Shown here piece by piece: positions 31,567 to 39,102 of a stretch of 56,356 nt of DNA. The stretch's first letter is position 1, and each line of letters starts with the position of its first letter. This DNA is from an uncultured Oscillospiraceae bacterium (GTDB taxonomy: Bacteria > Bacillota > Clostridia > Oscillospirales > Oscillospiraceae). Under the pieces are notes generated by a model. The model did not search any database. It was given only the letters and a program-made list of their open reading frames with translations, and was not told the DNA's origin. The position numbers and the translations under genes were made by a program. The stretch lies in NCBI GenBank assembly GCA_950075865.1, contig CATMVA010000005.1, positions 79,721-136,076 on the forward strand. Reading direction: 5' to 3'.

Positions 31567-32757
31567 ATAGGAAACATAATAGCTTCAAAGGCCATCGTTG
31601 CTCTCGTTACCAGTGAGAAAGGTCGCAGAGCCATCGGCTGGATCTTGGCGGCGATTTTCTCCCCGGTCATCTTGCTTGTTGCCTTTCTCTGTTCCTTCGG
31701 AAGCGGCAGCGCCGAGAGCAACAACATTGCGGTGAAGACCTGTTTCTATCCCACGGAACTGGCCGAAAATGTTCCCGCCGAGTACCGCACTCATGTGGAG
31801 GATATGCGCACTGCTTTCTCCCTTCTGGATTCGGCGGTCGCCGGTGCAAATAGTCAGATGGAGAGCGGCAACAGCCTCGACCCAATTTGGGTCAAGGCTG
31901 TTTTTTTCGCCCTCTGTTTTGGCGAGGATGTGCCATCCTCAAGGGCTGCGGATAGTTTCGTTGGTTGCTTCTATACCACAGAAACACGGACCAAAACCGT
32001 GACGGTGGAGAACGAGGACGGGACGACAAGCGCCATAGAGGAGAGCTATACCGTGGCGGTCCCTCTCTCGCCGGAGTCCGCATACACCAATCTTGCATCC
32101 GAGATCGGCAGAGCGGTCACAGATGAGGACCGCAGCAACATCGGCCATATCTACACCATGATCGCAGGGCCCGTAGGCGGCGGCAGCTATGATGGGAGCT
32201 ACCTGCGCGGGAGTGATCCGAATATTGAATTGGACATCTCCCGGTTCGTTGACCCAGCCGCCAAAAATGCGGCGGACCTCGCCACCTATGCCCTCCATGC
32301 ATGGAACTCCGGCTGGGGTTATGTGTGGGGGACCTATGGCAACATCCTCACAGACACTCTGTTGGAATACAAGCTCCAGCAGTACCCAGACAGTGTTGGA
32401 GAACATGAGGACTTCATTCGGATCAACTGGCTGGGCGGCAGGGCCACTGACTGCGTGGGGCTGATCAAGGGTTACGGTTGGCTTGACCTGGACAGTATGA
32501 CCATCCAGTATGGGACCAACGGGATGCCGGACATCGGCGCCAACGCCATGTATCACAGTGCGGAGGTCAGCGGCCCCATCAGTACCATGCCGGATATCCC
32601 AGGCCTCGCTGTCTGGATGGATGGACATATCGGAGTCTATGTGGGCAATGGTGAGGTGGTGGAGGCTATGGGTACTGAATACGGTGTGGTCAAGACGCAG
32701 CTCAAAGATCGCGGCTGGACCCACTGGCTGAAGATCAAATACATCGACTATGACTGA
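31567..32757 (+). CDS. NlpC/P60 cell-wall hydrolase of the conjugation apparatus
   Basis: About 396 residues. One membrane segment (AIGWILAAIFSPVILLVAFLCSF, about 20-42) precedes an extracellular part. The C-terminal NlpC/P60 peptidase has catalytic Cys in ATDCVGLIKGYGW (residue 296 from 31567) and His in DGHIGVYVGNG (residue 354). It would open peptidoglycan for the mating channel (VirB1-like role). The start is a problem: no ATG, GTG or TTG lies between the terminator at 31504 and the conserved N-terminus. ATA 31567 has AAAGGGGG 8 nt upstream and is my best guess; TTG 31480 is the only conventional alternative. Confidence 0.75.
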   Translation: MGNIIASKAIVALVTSEKGRRAIGWILAAIFSPVILLVAFLCSFGSGSAESNNIAVKTCFYPTELAENVPAEYRTHVEDMRTAFSLLDSAVAGANSQMESGNSLDPIWVKAVFFALCFGEDVPSSRAADSFVGCFYTTETRTKTVTVENEDGTTSAIEESYTVAVPLSPESAYTNLASEIGRAVTDEDRSNIGHIYTMIAGPVGGGSYDGSYLRGSDPNIELDISRFVDPAAKNAADLATYALHAWNSGWGYVWGTYGNILTDTLLEYKLQQYPDSVGEHEDFIRINWLGGRATDCVGLIKGYGWLDLDSMTIQYGTNGMPDIGANAMYHSAEVSGPISTMPDIPGLAVWMDGHIGVYVGNGEVVEAMGTEYGVVKTQLKDRGWTHWLKIKYIDYD

Positions 32758-32768
32758 GGAGGTCTGAG

Positions 32769-33026
32769 ATGAAACAAGGAAATCTGGAAGTTTCTTTTGA
32801 TGAGGAGAAACTTGCCGCACTGCGGCGCTACATGGGCAGGAAGGACTTGAATCTGGAAGCGGAGCTGGCCGATGCGCTGGCCAAGCTCTATGAGAAATAT
32901 GTTCCCGCTCCTGTGCGGGAGTACATTGACGAAACGGATGTACCAGCTCCTGCCGCTCCCAGGCCCAGGCGCAACCCGAAACCAGTTGCACCAAAGCCTA
33001 TTGAGAAATCGGAGGTGGTCCAGTGA
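32769..33026 (+). CDS. DUF6103 small ICE protein
   Basis: 85 residues from ATG 32769, with GAGGAGG upstream. It opens with a strand-helix (LEVSFDEEKLAALRRYMGRKDLNLEAELADALAKLYEKYVPAPVREYID) typical of DUF6103 and ends in a Pro/basic tail. A ribbon-helix-helix-like fold is plausible. The stop overlaps the next start (GTGA). Confidence 0.65.
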   Translation: MKQGNLEVSFDEEKLAALRRYMGRKDLNLEAELADALAKLYEKYVPAPVREYIDETDVPAPAAPRPRRNPKPVAPKPIEKSEVVQ

Positions 33027-34045
33027 ATAGCAGAGACATAACCATCTGGATTGACGAGCGTTGGTATGATGCCCTGAGTAAGCACTTAAAGGATGAAACG
33101 CTGGAGGAGCATCTGGAAAATGTCCTCGATGAAATGTGCAACCAGCTTCCCCGGCAGGAGTACGAGCGCATCAGTCAGGAGATTTGGCAGGAGGAACAGG
33201 CACGGGAAGCCAGACGGCGCTTCGCTGTGTTCCATGTGACGGAGCATGGTAAGTCCGTCTATTTTCTGGCGGAGGAAAATCTGGAGATGCTCCAGATCGC
33301 TGTGAAGCTGAGAAGTTATACTCGTAAATCACCTGAATGCTCTCCAATGTGGTTCCTTGGAATGTTCTCCCATGGTGAGCGCATCACACCTGAGCAGTTC
33401 AACACCTATGTACAGGAGCGGCTGGACAACACATGCAGAGTGGTCGGCGCCTATGACATCGATCTGGACAAGGGCACCTTTGCTGCACTGCACATCATAG
33501 ACGGTTGGCAGCAGTTCCGCGTTCAGGATATCACTACGGCCGCCTACTACGCCATGAAGACAGGTGCTGCATCCTGGGAGGAACGATGGAGAGTGTTCTT
33601 GAATCGGCTGGACGGAAAGCAGCTCACCGCTGAAACAGAAGCGCAGTTTCTCCATGGTCAGCGGGAACTGTGCGCAGAGGATATTTGTTTCCTCGATGAA
33701 ATCGTGCAGAACGAGCACCTGCTGGAGTTCTATATGGAGGTGTCCTTCGATGCCGATGCAGTTTTTGGAACGCAGGTTTGCACAGCCGAGAACGATGATT
33801 ACCTGAACATATACGCCAACTATGATCTGGAGCGTGGCGGTGTCTGCGACACGCTGGATGTCTATCTCGTGCGGGGAAATGGCTCAGATCAGGATCGCAA
33901 GTACCGTCTGAGCAAGGAGGAGCAAGCGCTCCTGCTACCCAAGATGGAGGAATACTGCCAGCAGCAATTTGGCTGCGGCCTTGACGAGCTACGAAGGCAA
34001 TACCTGTCCGAGCAGGACAGCGGCCAGCAGAGTCCGCAGATGTGA
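33023..34045 (+). CDS. ICE-associated uncharacterised protein
   Basis: 340 residues from GTG 33023, overlapping DUF6103. The N-terminal 45 residues (DITIWIDERWYDALSKHLKDETLEEHLENVLDEM) mirror the DUF6103 beginning, suggesting related domains in tandem genes. The middle (HGKSVYFLAEENLEMLQIAV, GERITPEQFNTYVQERL) and C-terminus (EAQFLHGQRELCAEDICFLDEI) are acidic and soluble. No catalytic motif seen. It precedes the oriT candidate; a role in transfer control is only inferred. Confidence 0.55.
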   Translation: MNSRDITIWIDERWYDALSKHLKDETLEEHLENVLDEMCNQLPRQEYERISQEIWQEEQAREARRRFAVFHVTEHGKSVYFLAEENLEMLQIAVKLRSYTRKSPECSPMWFLGMFSHGERITPEQFNTYVQERLDNTCRVVGAYDIDLDKGTFAALHIIDGWQQFRVQDITTAAYYAMKTGAASWEERWRVFLNRLDGKQLTAETEAQFLHGQRELCAEDICFLDEIVQNEHLLEFYMEVSFDADAVFGTQVCTAENDDYLNIYANYDLERGGVCDTLDVYLVRGNGSDQDRKYRLSKEEQALLLPKMEEYCQQQFGCGLDELRRQYLSEQDSGQQSPQM

Positions 34046-34053
34046 GCGTGGGC

Positions 34054-34500
34054 ATGAGAGACTCTGATTTTATCCTGAGCATCACAGAGAACGGAGACAC
34101 CAAATACCTTCGGACAAGGCGGTACACCGACCCTCTATTCATTGCACGGCGCTGCTCGATTGCCATTGCAGATAAAGATGCTGGGAGCCTGACACAAGCT
34201 GCGTTCCCTGAAGCGGTAGTCATAGGGAACTCCCCGGAACAACTCACGGCCAGATCCGCCGCAATTGATTTTGACCGGGACTTGCTTTCCGTGAAAGAAC
34301 ACGGGAACTGGTTCAAGCTGCCGCTGCATGCTGCGACCGCTGCGGCGGACTGGTGCTATGAACGATTGGGAAGTATTCCACCGGAAGCGAGGCTCCATAC
34401 GTTTTATCTCCGTGCCGTTGCAGAATGGCGCAAAGCCAGCCTGTCAGCCCCGTGTGCCGCTTTTGCGCCGGGGGTAGGGGTAACACCCACTGGTGCCTGA
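34054..34500 (+). CDS. Small conserved ICE protein ahead of the oriT candidate
   Basis: 148 residues from ATG 34054; GTG 34042 or 34048 is also possible. It is soluble, with a strand-rich N-terminus (DFILSITENGDTKYLRTRRYTDPLFIARR) and a helical C-terminus (HAATAAADWCYERLG, TFYLRAVAEWRKASL). The final 20 or so codons run into the G-rich repeat region, so the real protein end may have been extended by that DNA. Function unknown. Confidence 0.5.
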   Translation: MRDSDFILSITENGDTKYLRTRRYTDPLFIARRCSIAIADKDAGSLTQAAFPEAVVIGNSPEQLTARSAAIDFDRDLLSVKEHGNWFKLPLHAATAAADWCYERLGSIPPEARLHTFYLRAVAEWRKASLSAPCAAFAPGVGVTPTGA

Positions 34501-34730
34501 AGAGGCACGGTATGCCCCGCTTTGTGGCGTAGGTGCCACGAGTGAGGAAAAGCAGGTAGAAAGGACCGGGGTCGCAAGCGCCCCGGTCCGCTCACAACTG
34601 CCCGCAGTGCGGGCAGTTTCAGACTTTTGGAGCGGGGTCGTAATGACCCCTCATGCAGCCCCTGCGGGGTCGTAGGTCGGAGCGGCACCCCAAAATCCCC
34701 GTGTTTGCAAGGAAAGGCAACGGGGTCGCA
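34490..34730 (+). other. Candidate origin of transfer (oriT): repeats and hairpins before the relaxase genes
   Basis: This untranslated stretch lies directly before the relaxosome accessory gene (34757) and relaxase (35165). It has four direct repeats CGGGGTCG[C/T]A at 34567, 34633, 34665 and 34721, and nested inverted repeats at 34493-34508, 34524-34539, 34563-34589 (9-bp GGACCGGGG arms), 34596-34618 (11-bp arms) and 34634-34650. Location and structure are what an oriT requires. The nic site cannot be assigned. Confidence 0.6.
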
Positions 34731-34756
34731 ACCTGAATTACGAGGTGAATCAAGAG

Positions 34757-35161
34757 ATGTTCAAGGACAAGAAAAAATCAGCATTTTGGCTTTTCCCTGA
34801 AACGAAAGCACAGGTGGAAGCCCATTTCCGGGAGGACAACTGCGCCAGCCAAAGTGAGTATGTTGAGAAAGCGATCCTGTTTTACACGGGATACCTGCAT
34901 GCGCAAAAGGCCAATGCCTACCTACCGCGATTGATCAGTGAGACACTGGAGGCCAAGCTGGGCGTGCTGGGTGACCGGATCGGACGGCTGCTGTTCAAGC
35001 TGACGGTGGAGGAGTCCATGATGATGCACATCATCGCCTCCGATACTGATGTGGATTTCCCCACCTTGGACAAGCTCCGTGGACGCTGCGTTATGGATGC
35101 TAAACGTACCAATGGGGAGATCTCTTTTCAGGATATCCTCAAGTTCCAGAAGGGACTGTAA
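34757..35161 (+). CDS. MobC-like relaxosome accessory protein
   Basis: 134 residues from ATG 34757 (GTG 34745 is possible). It begins DKKKSAFWLFPETKAQVEAHFREDNCASQSEYVEKAILFYTGYL, a ribbon-helix-helix pattern, followed by long helices. Together with the gene position directly after the oriT-like region and 3 nt before the relaxase, this indicates a DNA-binding accessory factor that helps load the relaxase. Confidence 0.7.
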   Translation: MFKDKKKSAFWLFPETKAQVEAHFREDNCASQSEYVEKAILFYTGYLHAQKANAYLPRLISETLEAKLGVLGDRIGRLLFKLTVEESMMMHIIASDTDVDFPTLDKLRGRCVMDAKRTNGEISFQDILKFQKGL

Positions 35162-35164
35162 GCC

Positions 35165-37123
35165 ATGGGTGAAGTGAGGCTCGTACAAAAGAGTGGTTAC
35201 ATCAAAAGCGGCGGCACTGCCGCGGGCTACATGAAGTATATCGCTACCCGAGAGAATGTAGAGAAGCTCCAGGGCAATGGTCCTGCCACGAAGGATCAGC
35301 GGCGGCTCATCAAGGAACTGCTCCGTGACTTCCCGGATGCAAAGGAACTGTTTGAGTACGAGGACTATCTGGCAGCGCCCACCCTCGGCAACGCCTCCGC
35401 ATTCATCACCATGGCGCTGGACGCCAACGTCCACACCATACAGGAAACAGATGGATACATGAAGTACATTGCTACCCGTCCCCGGGTGGAGCGCCGGGGT
35501 GAGCATGGACTATTCAGCGACAGCGACTCGGTGTCCTTGCCTACAGCAATAGCAGAACTGAACGGTAATGCTGGCCGGGTCTGGACTTTCATCTACTCCC
35601 TGCGCCGGGCGGATGCCGCCCAGCTCGGCTATGACAACGCAGCCAAATGGAGGCAACTCATCTTATCTCAGAAGAAAGCTCTGGCAGATGCGATGCGAAT
35701 ACCGGCAGAACACCTTCGTTGGTACGCCGCTTTCCATGACGAAGGACACCACCCGCATATCCACATGATGGTCTGGTCAGATGATCCCAAGCAGGAGTAT
35801 CTCAGCCGAAACGGAATTGTTTCTATGCGCTCGGCGTTCACCAATGAGATCTTCAAGGATGAACTCTATGCGCTATACCAGAAAAAGGATGTCTCCTACA
35901 AGGAGGTCACCGCCGCGGCGCAGAGTGCAATGCAGGAGCTAATCGATCAAATGGAGAACACTCTCTGTGACAGCCCCACCATTGCTCGGATGATGGTGGA
36001 GCTGTCACAGGAACTGGAGTCGGTCACAGGTAAAAAGGTGTACGGCTACCTGAAGGAGTCTCTCAAAGAAAAGGTGGATACCATCGTGGATGAGTTGGCC
36101 AAACTCCAGCCAGTGGCGGACTGCTATGCGGTTTGGAATGGGCTGCGGGATGAACTGGAAAGCTACTATAAGGCCAAGCCCCGTGAGCATCTGCCCCTCT
36201 CCCAGCAGAAGGAATTCAAGTCGATCAAGAACATGGTCATTCGGGAAGCAGAAATCATCCGCCTCAATATCCACACTTTTGAGGATGAGACGATACAAGA
36301 TGAGCCGGAGGAGGATAGCTCCGATGGAAGCGCTGCCGGTTCCAGACGGGTATATGAACAAGCGGCCGAGTACCGAAACGCAAAAGCCATCCTTGCAGAC
36401 AGCATGTTCACACGGGAAGAAAAGCAGTCTGCGGTGGATACCTTGGAACGGCTCTGGCAGGATGGCTTTACTGTGGCGGCACACCAGCTCGGCAAGGTCA
36501 GGCGGGATGGGCTCTGCGACCCGCCGGATAAAAAGCAGGCGGAGAAATGGTTCCGCCTTGCCGCCGATGCCGGATTGGACGATTCCCAATACGCCCTCAG
36601 CAAGCTCCAACAAGAGCAGACACGAATCAACGAGGCCATATCCTGGTATGGAAAGTCGGCAGCCCAGGGGAATCAGTATGCGCAGTACCGTCTGGGAAAG
36701 CTGTATCTTGCCGGAGAGGATGTTCCCAAGAATGTAGATCGAGCGGTAGAATACCTGACTGCCTCTGCGGAGCAGGGCAACCAATATGCACAGTATGCTC
36801 TGGGAAAGCTCTACCTGATGGGCAGAGATATCGCGATGGATGAGGAAGTTGCATGCAAGTGGCTGACCGCCTCCGCCGACCAAGGCAATCAGTACGCCCA
36901 ATTCTTTCTGGACCGCATCGGGCAGTTCCGTGACCCATCCGTCCTGTTGGCGGCGACCCGGCTGCTCCACCATCTGGCGAATACCTTTCGGGATAATGCC
37001 CTGCCACCTGCCAATCCCTCCGGGCTCCGCATTGACTCTAAACGAAGAAGGAAGCTGATGCAGAAGCGCCTCGCCATGGGACACAAGCCGGATGACCATG
37101 AATATCACCTGCAAATGCAGTGA
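35165..37123 (+). CDS. MOBP-type relaxase with Sel1-like repeats
   Basis: 652 residues from ATG 35165. The relaxase core shows the HUH-type metal-binding motif HDEGHHPHIHMMVW (H191, H195, H196, H198, H200). An upstream repeated motif GYMKYIATR occurs twice (around 22 and 97). The C-terminal 230 residues carry Sel1/TPR-like repeats (GNQYAQYRLGKLYLAGEDV and two close copies), an unusual partner for a relaxase that may bind other transfer or host proteins. It should nick oriT and pilot the strand through the VirD4 coupling protein at 39081. Confidence 0.88.
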   Translation: MGEVRLVQKSGYIKSGGTAAGYMKYIATRENVEKLQGNGPATKDQRRLIKELLRDFPDAKELFEYEDYLAAPTLGNASAFITMALDANVHTIQETDGYMKYIATRPRVERRGEHGLFSDSDSVSLPTAIAELNGNAGRVWTFIYSLRRADAAQLGYDNAAKWRQLILSQKKALADAMRIPAEHLRWYAAFHDEGHHPHIHMMVWSDDPKQEYLSRNGIVSMRSAFTNEIFKDELYALYQKKDVSYKEVTAAAQSAMQELIDQMENTLCDSPTIARMMVELSQELESVTGKKVYGYLKESLKEKVDTIVDELAKLQPVADCYAVWNGLRDELESYYKAKPREHLPLSQQKEFKSIKNMVIREAEIIRLNIHTFEDETIQDEPEEDSSDGSAAGSRRVYEQAAEYRNAKAILADSMFTREEKQSAVDTLERLWQDGFTVAAHQLGKVRRDGLCDPPDKKQAEKWFRLAADAGLDDSQYALSKLQQEQTRINEAISWYGKSAAQGNQYAQYRLGKLYLAGEDVPKNVDRAVEYLTASAEQGNQYAQYALGKLYLMGRDIAMDEEVACKWLTASADQGNQYAQFFLDRIGQFRDPSVLLAATRLLHHLANTFRDNALPPANPSGLRIDSKRRRKLMQKRLAMGHKPDDHEYHLQMQ

Positions 37124-37143
37124 CGAAACCACTTCCTTTTTAT

Positions 37144-37169
37144 CTGAGATTGTGGTAAACTAAGCTCAG
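37144..37169 (+). promoter_or_regulatory. Operator-like inverted repeat at the VbhA/Fic promoter
   Basis: CTGAGATT (37144-37151) and AAGCTCAG (37162-37169) form an imperfect palindrome flanking a -10-like TAAACT (37156-37161). The -35 is poor (TTCCTT, 17 nt upstream). It suggests autoregulation of the antitoxin-toxin pair. Confidence 0.4.
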
Positions 37170-37182
37170 TGAGGTGATCCTG

Positions 37183-37374
37183 ATGAGCGAAAAAGAGATC
37201 CAGCGGCGGATCGCCGCCGTCAAAACTGCCGATGCCGTCAATGCCATTGAAGGAGCACCGGTGTCCGATTATGCCCGTGATCTCTCCATCCAATGGGCAA
37301 AGGGTGAACTGTCAGACGATGAGATGCTGGAGGCTCTGTGGGCTGCCCAGCAGGAACGTCTGGCCCGTAGGTGA
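37183..37374 (+). CDS. VbhA-like antitoxin of the Fic protein
   Basis: 63 residues from ATG 37183, with GAGGTG 7 nt upstream. It is helical with IEGAPVSDYARDLSIQWAKGELSDDEMLEALW, the VbhA pattern. The class I Fic inhibitory motif is (S/T)xxxE(G/N): the EG pair is present, but Val occupies the Ser/Thr position as I align it. It overlaps the Fic frame by a few nucleotides. It should block ATP binding in the Fic active site. Confidence 0.7.
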   Translation: MSEKEIQRRIAAVKTADAVNAIEGAPVSDYARDLSIQWAKGELSDDEMLEALWAAQQERLARR

Positions 37375-37379
37375 CCGCC

Positions 37380-38108
37380 ATGCCGGATATGTACTTGTAT
37401 GATGATGTGCCGGTGCTTCGGAATAAGCTGGGCATCAAAGACGAAAAGGAACTGGATACCATAGAGGCTGAACGGTCCCGTGCCCGAATGATGATCCTGT
37501 ACAGGCGGGACTTTGACGATTTTACGTCTGAAGGGCTTTGTGCCATTCACCGATATCTGTTCGGAGACATCTATGACTGGGCAGGCCAGTACCGGCTCAT
37601 GAATATTGCCAAGTGGGAAAAACTGCTGGCAGGCCGGAGCGTATGGTACAGCAATGATGAAGATATTCCGCGGGACCTCGAATCGGCCTTTGCCGAGCTG
37701 CATGACCGCAGGTGGGAAGAACTGTTCCGTACAGAGTTTGTCCGTGAGCTGGCCCGGTGCTTCCCGAGGATCTGGCAGGTCCATCCCTTCCGGGAGGGCA
37801 ATACCCGAACCGTGGTCATGATGATGACCTTCTTTGTGGAGCAACATGGCTTCCATATGGATCAGGATCTGATGGCCGCATGCGCGGGTTATGTGCGGGA
37901 CTCTTTTGTCTTGGCTTCATTGGATCAAAACTCAGAGTATGAGCATCTGGAGCGGATCTTGCTGGATGCTGTTTGCAATAGTCCAGTCTCGTACACAGCG
38001 GCATCACTGGAAACCCCTGAACCGTCTCCGGCACAGAAAGAGAAGTACCAAAGATATCAGAAGGACGAGTACATCCCCCAGCCGCATTACCGGCGGGAAG
38101 ATAACTAA
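37380..38108 (+). CDS. Fic-domain AMPylase
   Basis: 242 residues from ATG 37380. The signature HPFREGNTR (His135) is present, with FGDIYDWAGQYR upstream, so it is a catalytically complete class I Fic enzyme expected to transfer AMP from ATP to a target protein. The antitoxin VbhA-like gene directly precedes it. In Bartonella the VbhT/VbhA pair is a conjugation-linked relative. Role here may be addiction, or delivery to the recipient. A terminator follows. Confidence 0.85.
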   Translation: MPDMYLYDDVPVLRNKLGIKDEKELDTIEAERSRARMMILYRRDFDDFTSEGLCAIHRYLFGDIYDWAGQYRLMNIAKWEKLLAGRSVWYSNDEDIPRDLESAFAELHDRRWEELFRTEFVRELARCFPRIWQVHPFREGNTRTVVMMMTFFVEQHGFHMDQDLMAACAGYVRDSFVLASLDQNSEYEHLERILLDAVCNSPVSYTAASLETPEPSPAQKEKYQRYQKDEYIPQPHYRREDN

Positions 38109-38124
38109 ATACCGACCCATTTGA

Positions 38125-38155
38125 GTGGAGCGCCTTGATTGGCGCTCCACTTTTC
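38125..38155 (+). terminator. Rho-independent terminator after Fic
   Basis: GTGGAGCGCC (38125-38134) and GGCGCTCCAC (38141-38150) form a perfect 10-bp stem with a TTGATT loop, then TTTTC. Confidence 0.85.
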
Positions 38156-38178
38156 TATTGAGAGAGGTGAACAACGTA

Positions 38179-39102
38179 TTGCCCTATATCCATTTTACCA
38201 AGGAGCAGAAAAACCGTGCCGCTTCCGTTGACTTGGAAGAGTTTCTCCGTATGCGCGGCGAGAAACTGACTCGCTCTGGGAAAGAGAAGCGCATGTCCAG
38301 CGACCACAGTATCACAATAGACGGTAATGAGTGGTATGACCACGCTACTGAGAAAGGCGGCGGTCCTATCTCCTTTGTACAGGAACGCTATGGCCTCAGC
38401 TACTCGGAAGCAGTGTCGCTCCTTCTGGACGGTGAGCAGGGCGTGGAGTATCCGATGGCAAAGCAGAAGGAAGAAGCTCCGCCCAAGCCATTTGAGTTGC
38501 CGCCAATCAACAGCGACTGCCGCCGTGTGTATGCCTATCTTCTCAAGCAGCGGCATATTGACCGCGAGGTAATCTCTCATTTTGTGAAAGCGGGTCTGCT
38601 CTATGAGGACGCCAAGTACCATAACTGCGTGTTCGTGGGGACGGATGAGAACGGCGTCCCCCGGCACGCCCACAAGCGCAGCACCAATAGCTATGGTGAA
38701 ACCTTCCGCATCAATGTGGAGGGCAGCGACCCCCATTACAGCTTCTACCATATCGGAGAGGACGAGCAGCTCTTTGTATTTGAAGCCCCGATAGATATGC
38801 TATCATATATTACGCTTTGTCCGGAGGGTTGGGAGCAGCACAACTATGTGGCCTGCTGCGGGACCTCGTCCATCCCCATGGTGCATATGCTTGACCGCCT
38901 GCCGCACCTGCGGCAGGTCTTTTTATGCCTCGATAACGATGTAGCAGGCCACGCCGCCAGTGCGCGTATGGCGGATCTGATAGCAGACCGTGGGATCAGC
39001 GCAGAGAGGCTGACCCCGGAAAACAAAGACTGGAACGAGGATCTCGTTTCGGAATACACACAGGAGGAGGTGCAGATACATTGTCAAATGTCTGGATCTT
39101 GA
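38179..39102 (+). CDS. DUF3991/toprim-domain protein (plasmid primase-like)
   Basis: 307 residues. TTG 38179 follows AGAGAGGTG by about 9 nt; earlier codons lie inside the terminator. The N-terminal region (VDLEEFLRMRGEKL, DHSITIDGNEWYDHATEKGGGPISFVQERYG) is the DUF3991-associated module; the C-terminal toprim shows VFEAPIDMLSYI and VFLCLDNDVAGHAAS with the conserved Glu and Asp-x-Asp. Its job is probably primer synthesis on the transferred strand. The end overlaps the coupling-protein start. Confidence 0.8.
   Translation: MPYIHFTKEQKNRAASVDLEEFLRMRGEKLTRSGKEKRMSSDHSITIDGNEWYDHATEKGGGPISFVQERYGLSYSEAVSLLLDGEQGVEYPMAKQKEEAPPKPFELPPINSDCRRVYAYLLKQRHIDREVISHFVKAGLLYEDAKYHNCVFVGTDENGVPRHAHKRSTNSYGETFRINVEGSDPHYSFYHIGEDEQLFVFEAPIDMLSYITLCPEGWEQHNYVACCGTSSIPMVHMLDRLPHLRQVFLCLDNDVAGHAASARMADLIADRGISAERLTPENKDWNEDLVSEYTQEEVQIHCQMSGS

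Noticed and set aside
34490..34730. CRISPR array in the repeat-rich region
   Set aside because: Repeats are 10 nt and unevenly spaced with self-complementary arms; no cas genes. An oriT is a better explanation.
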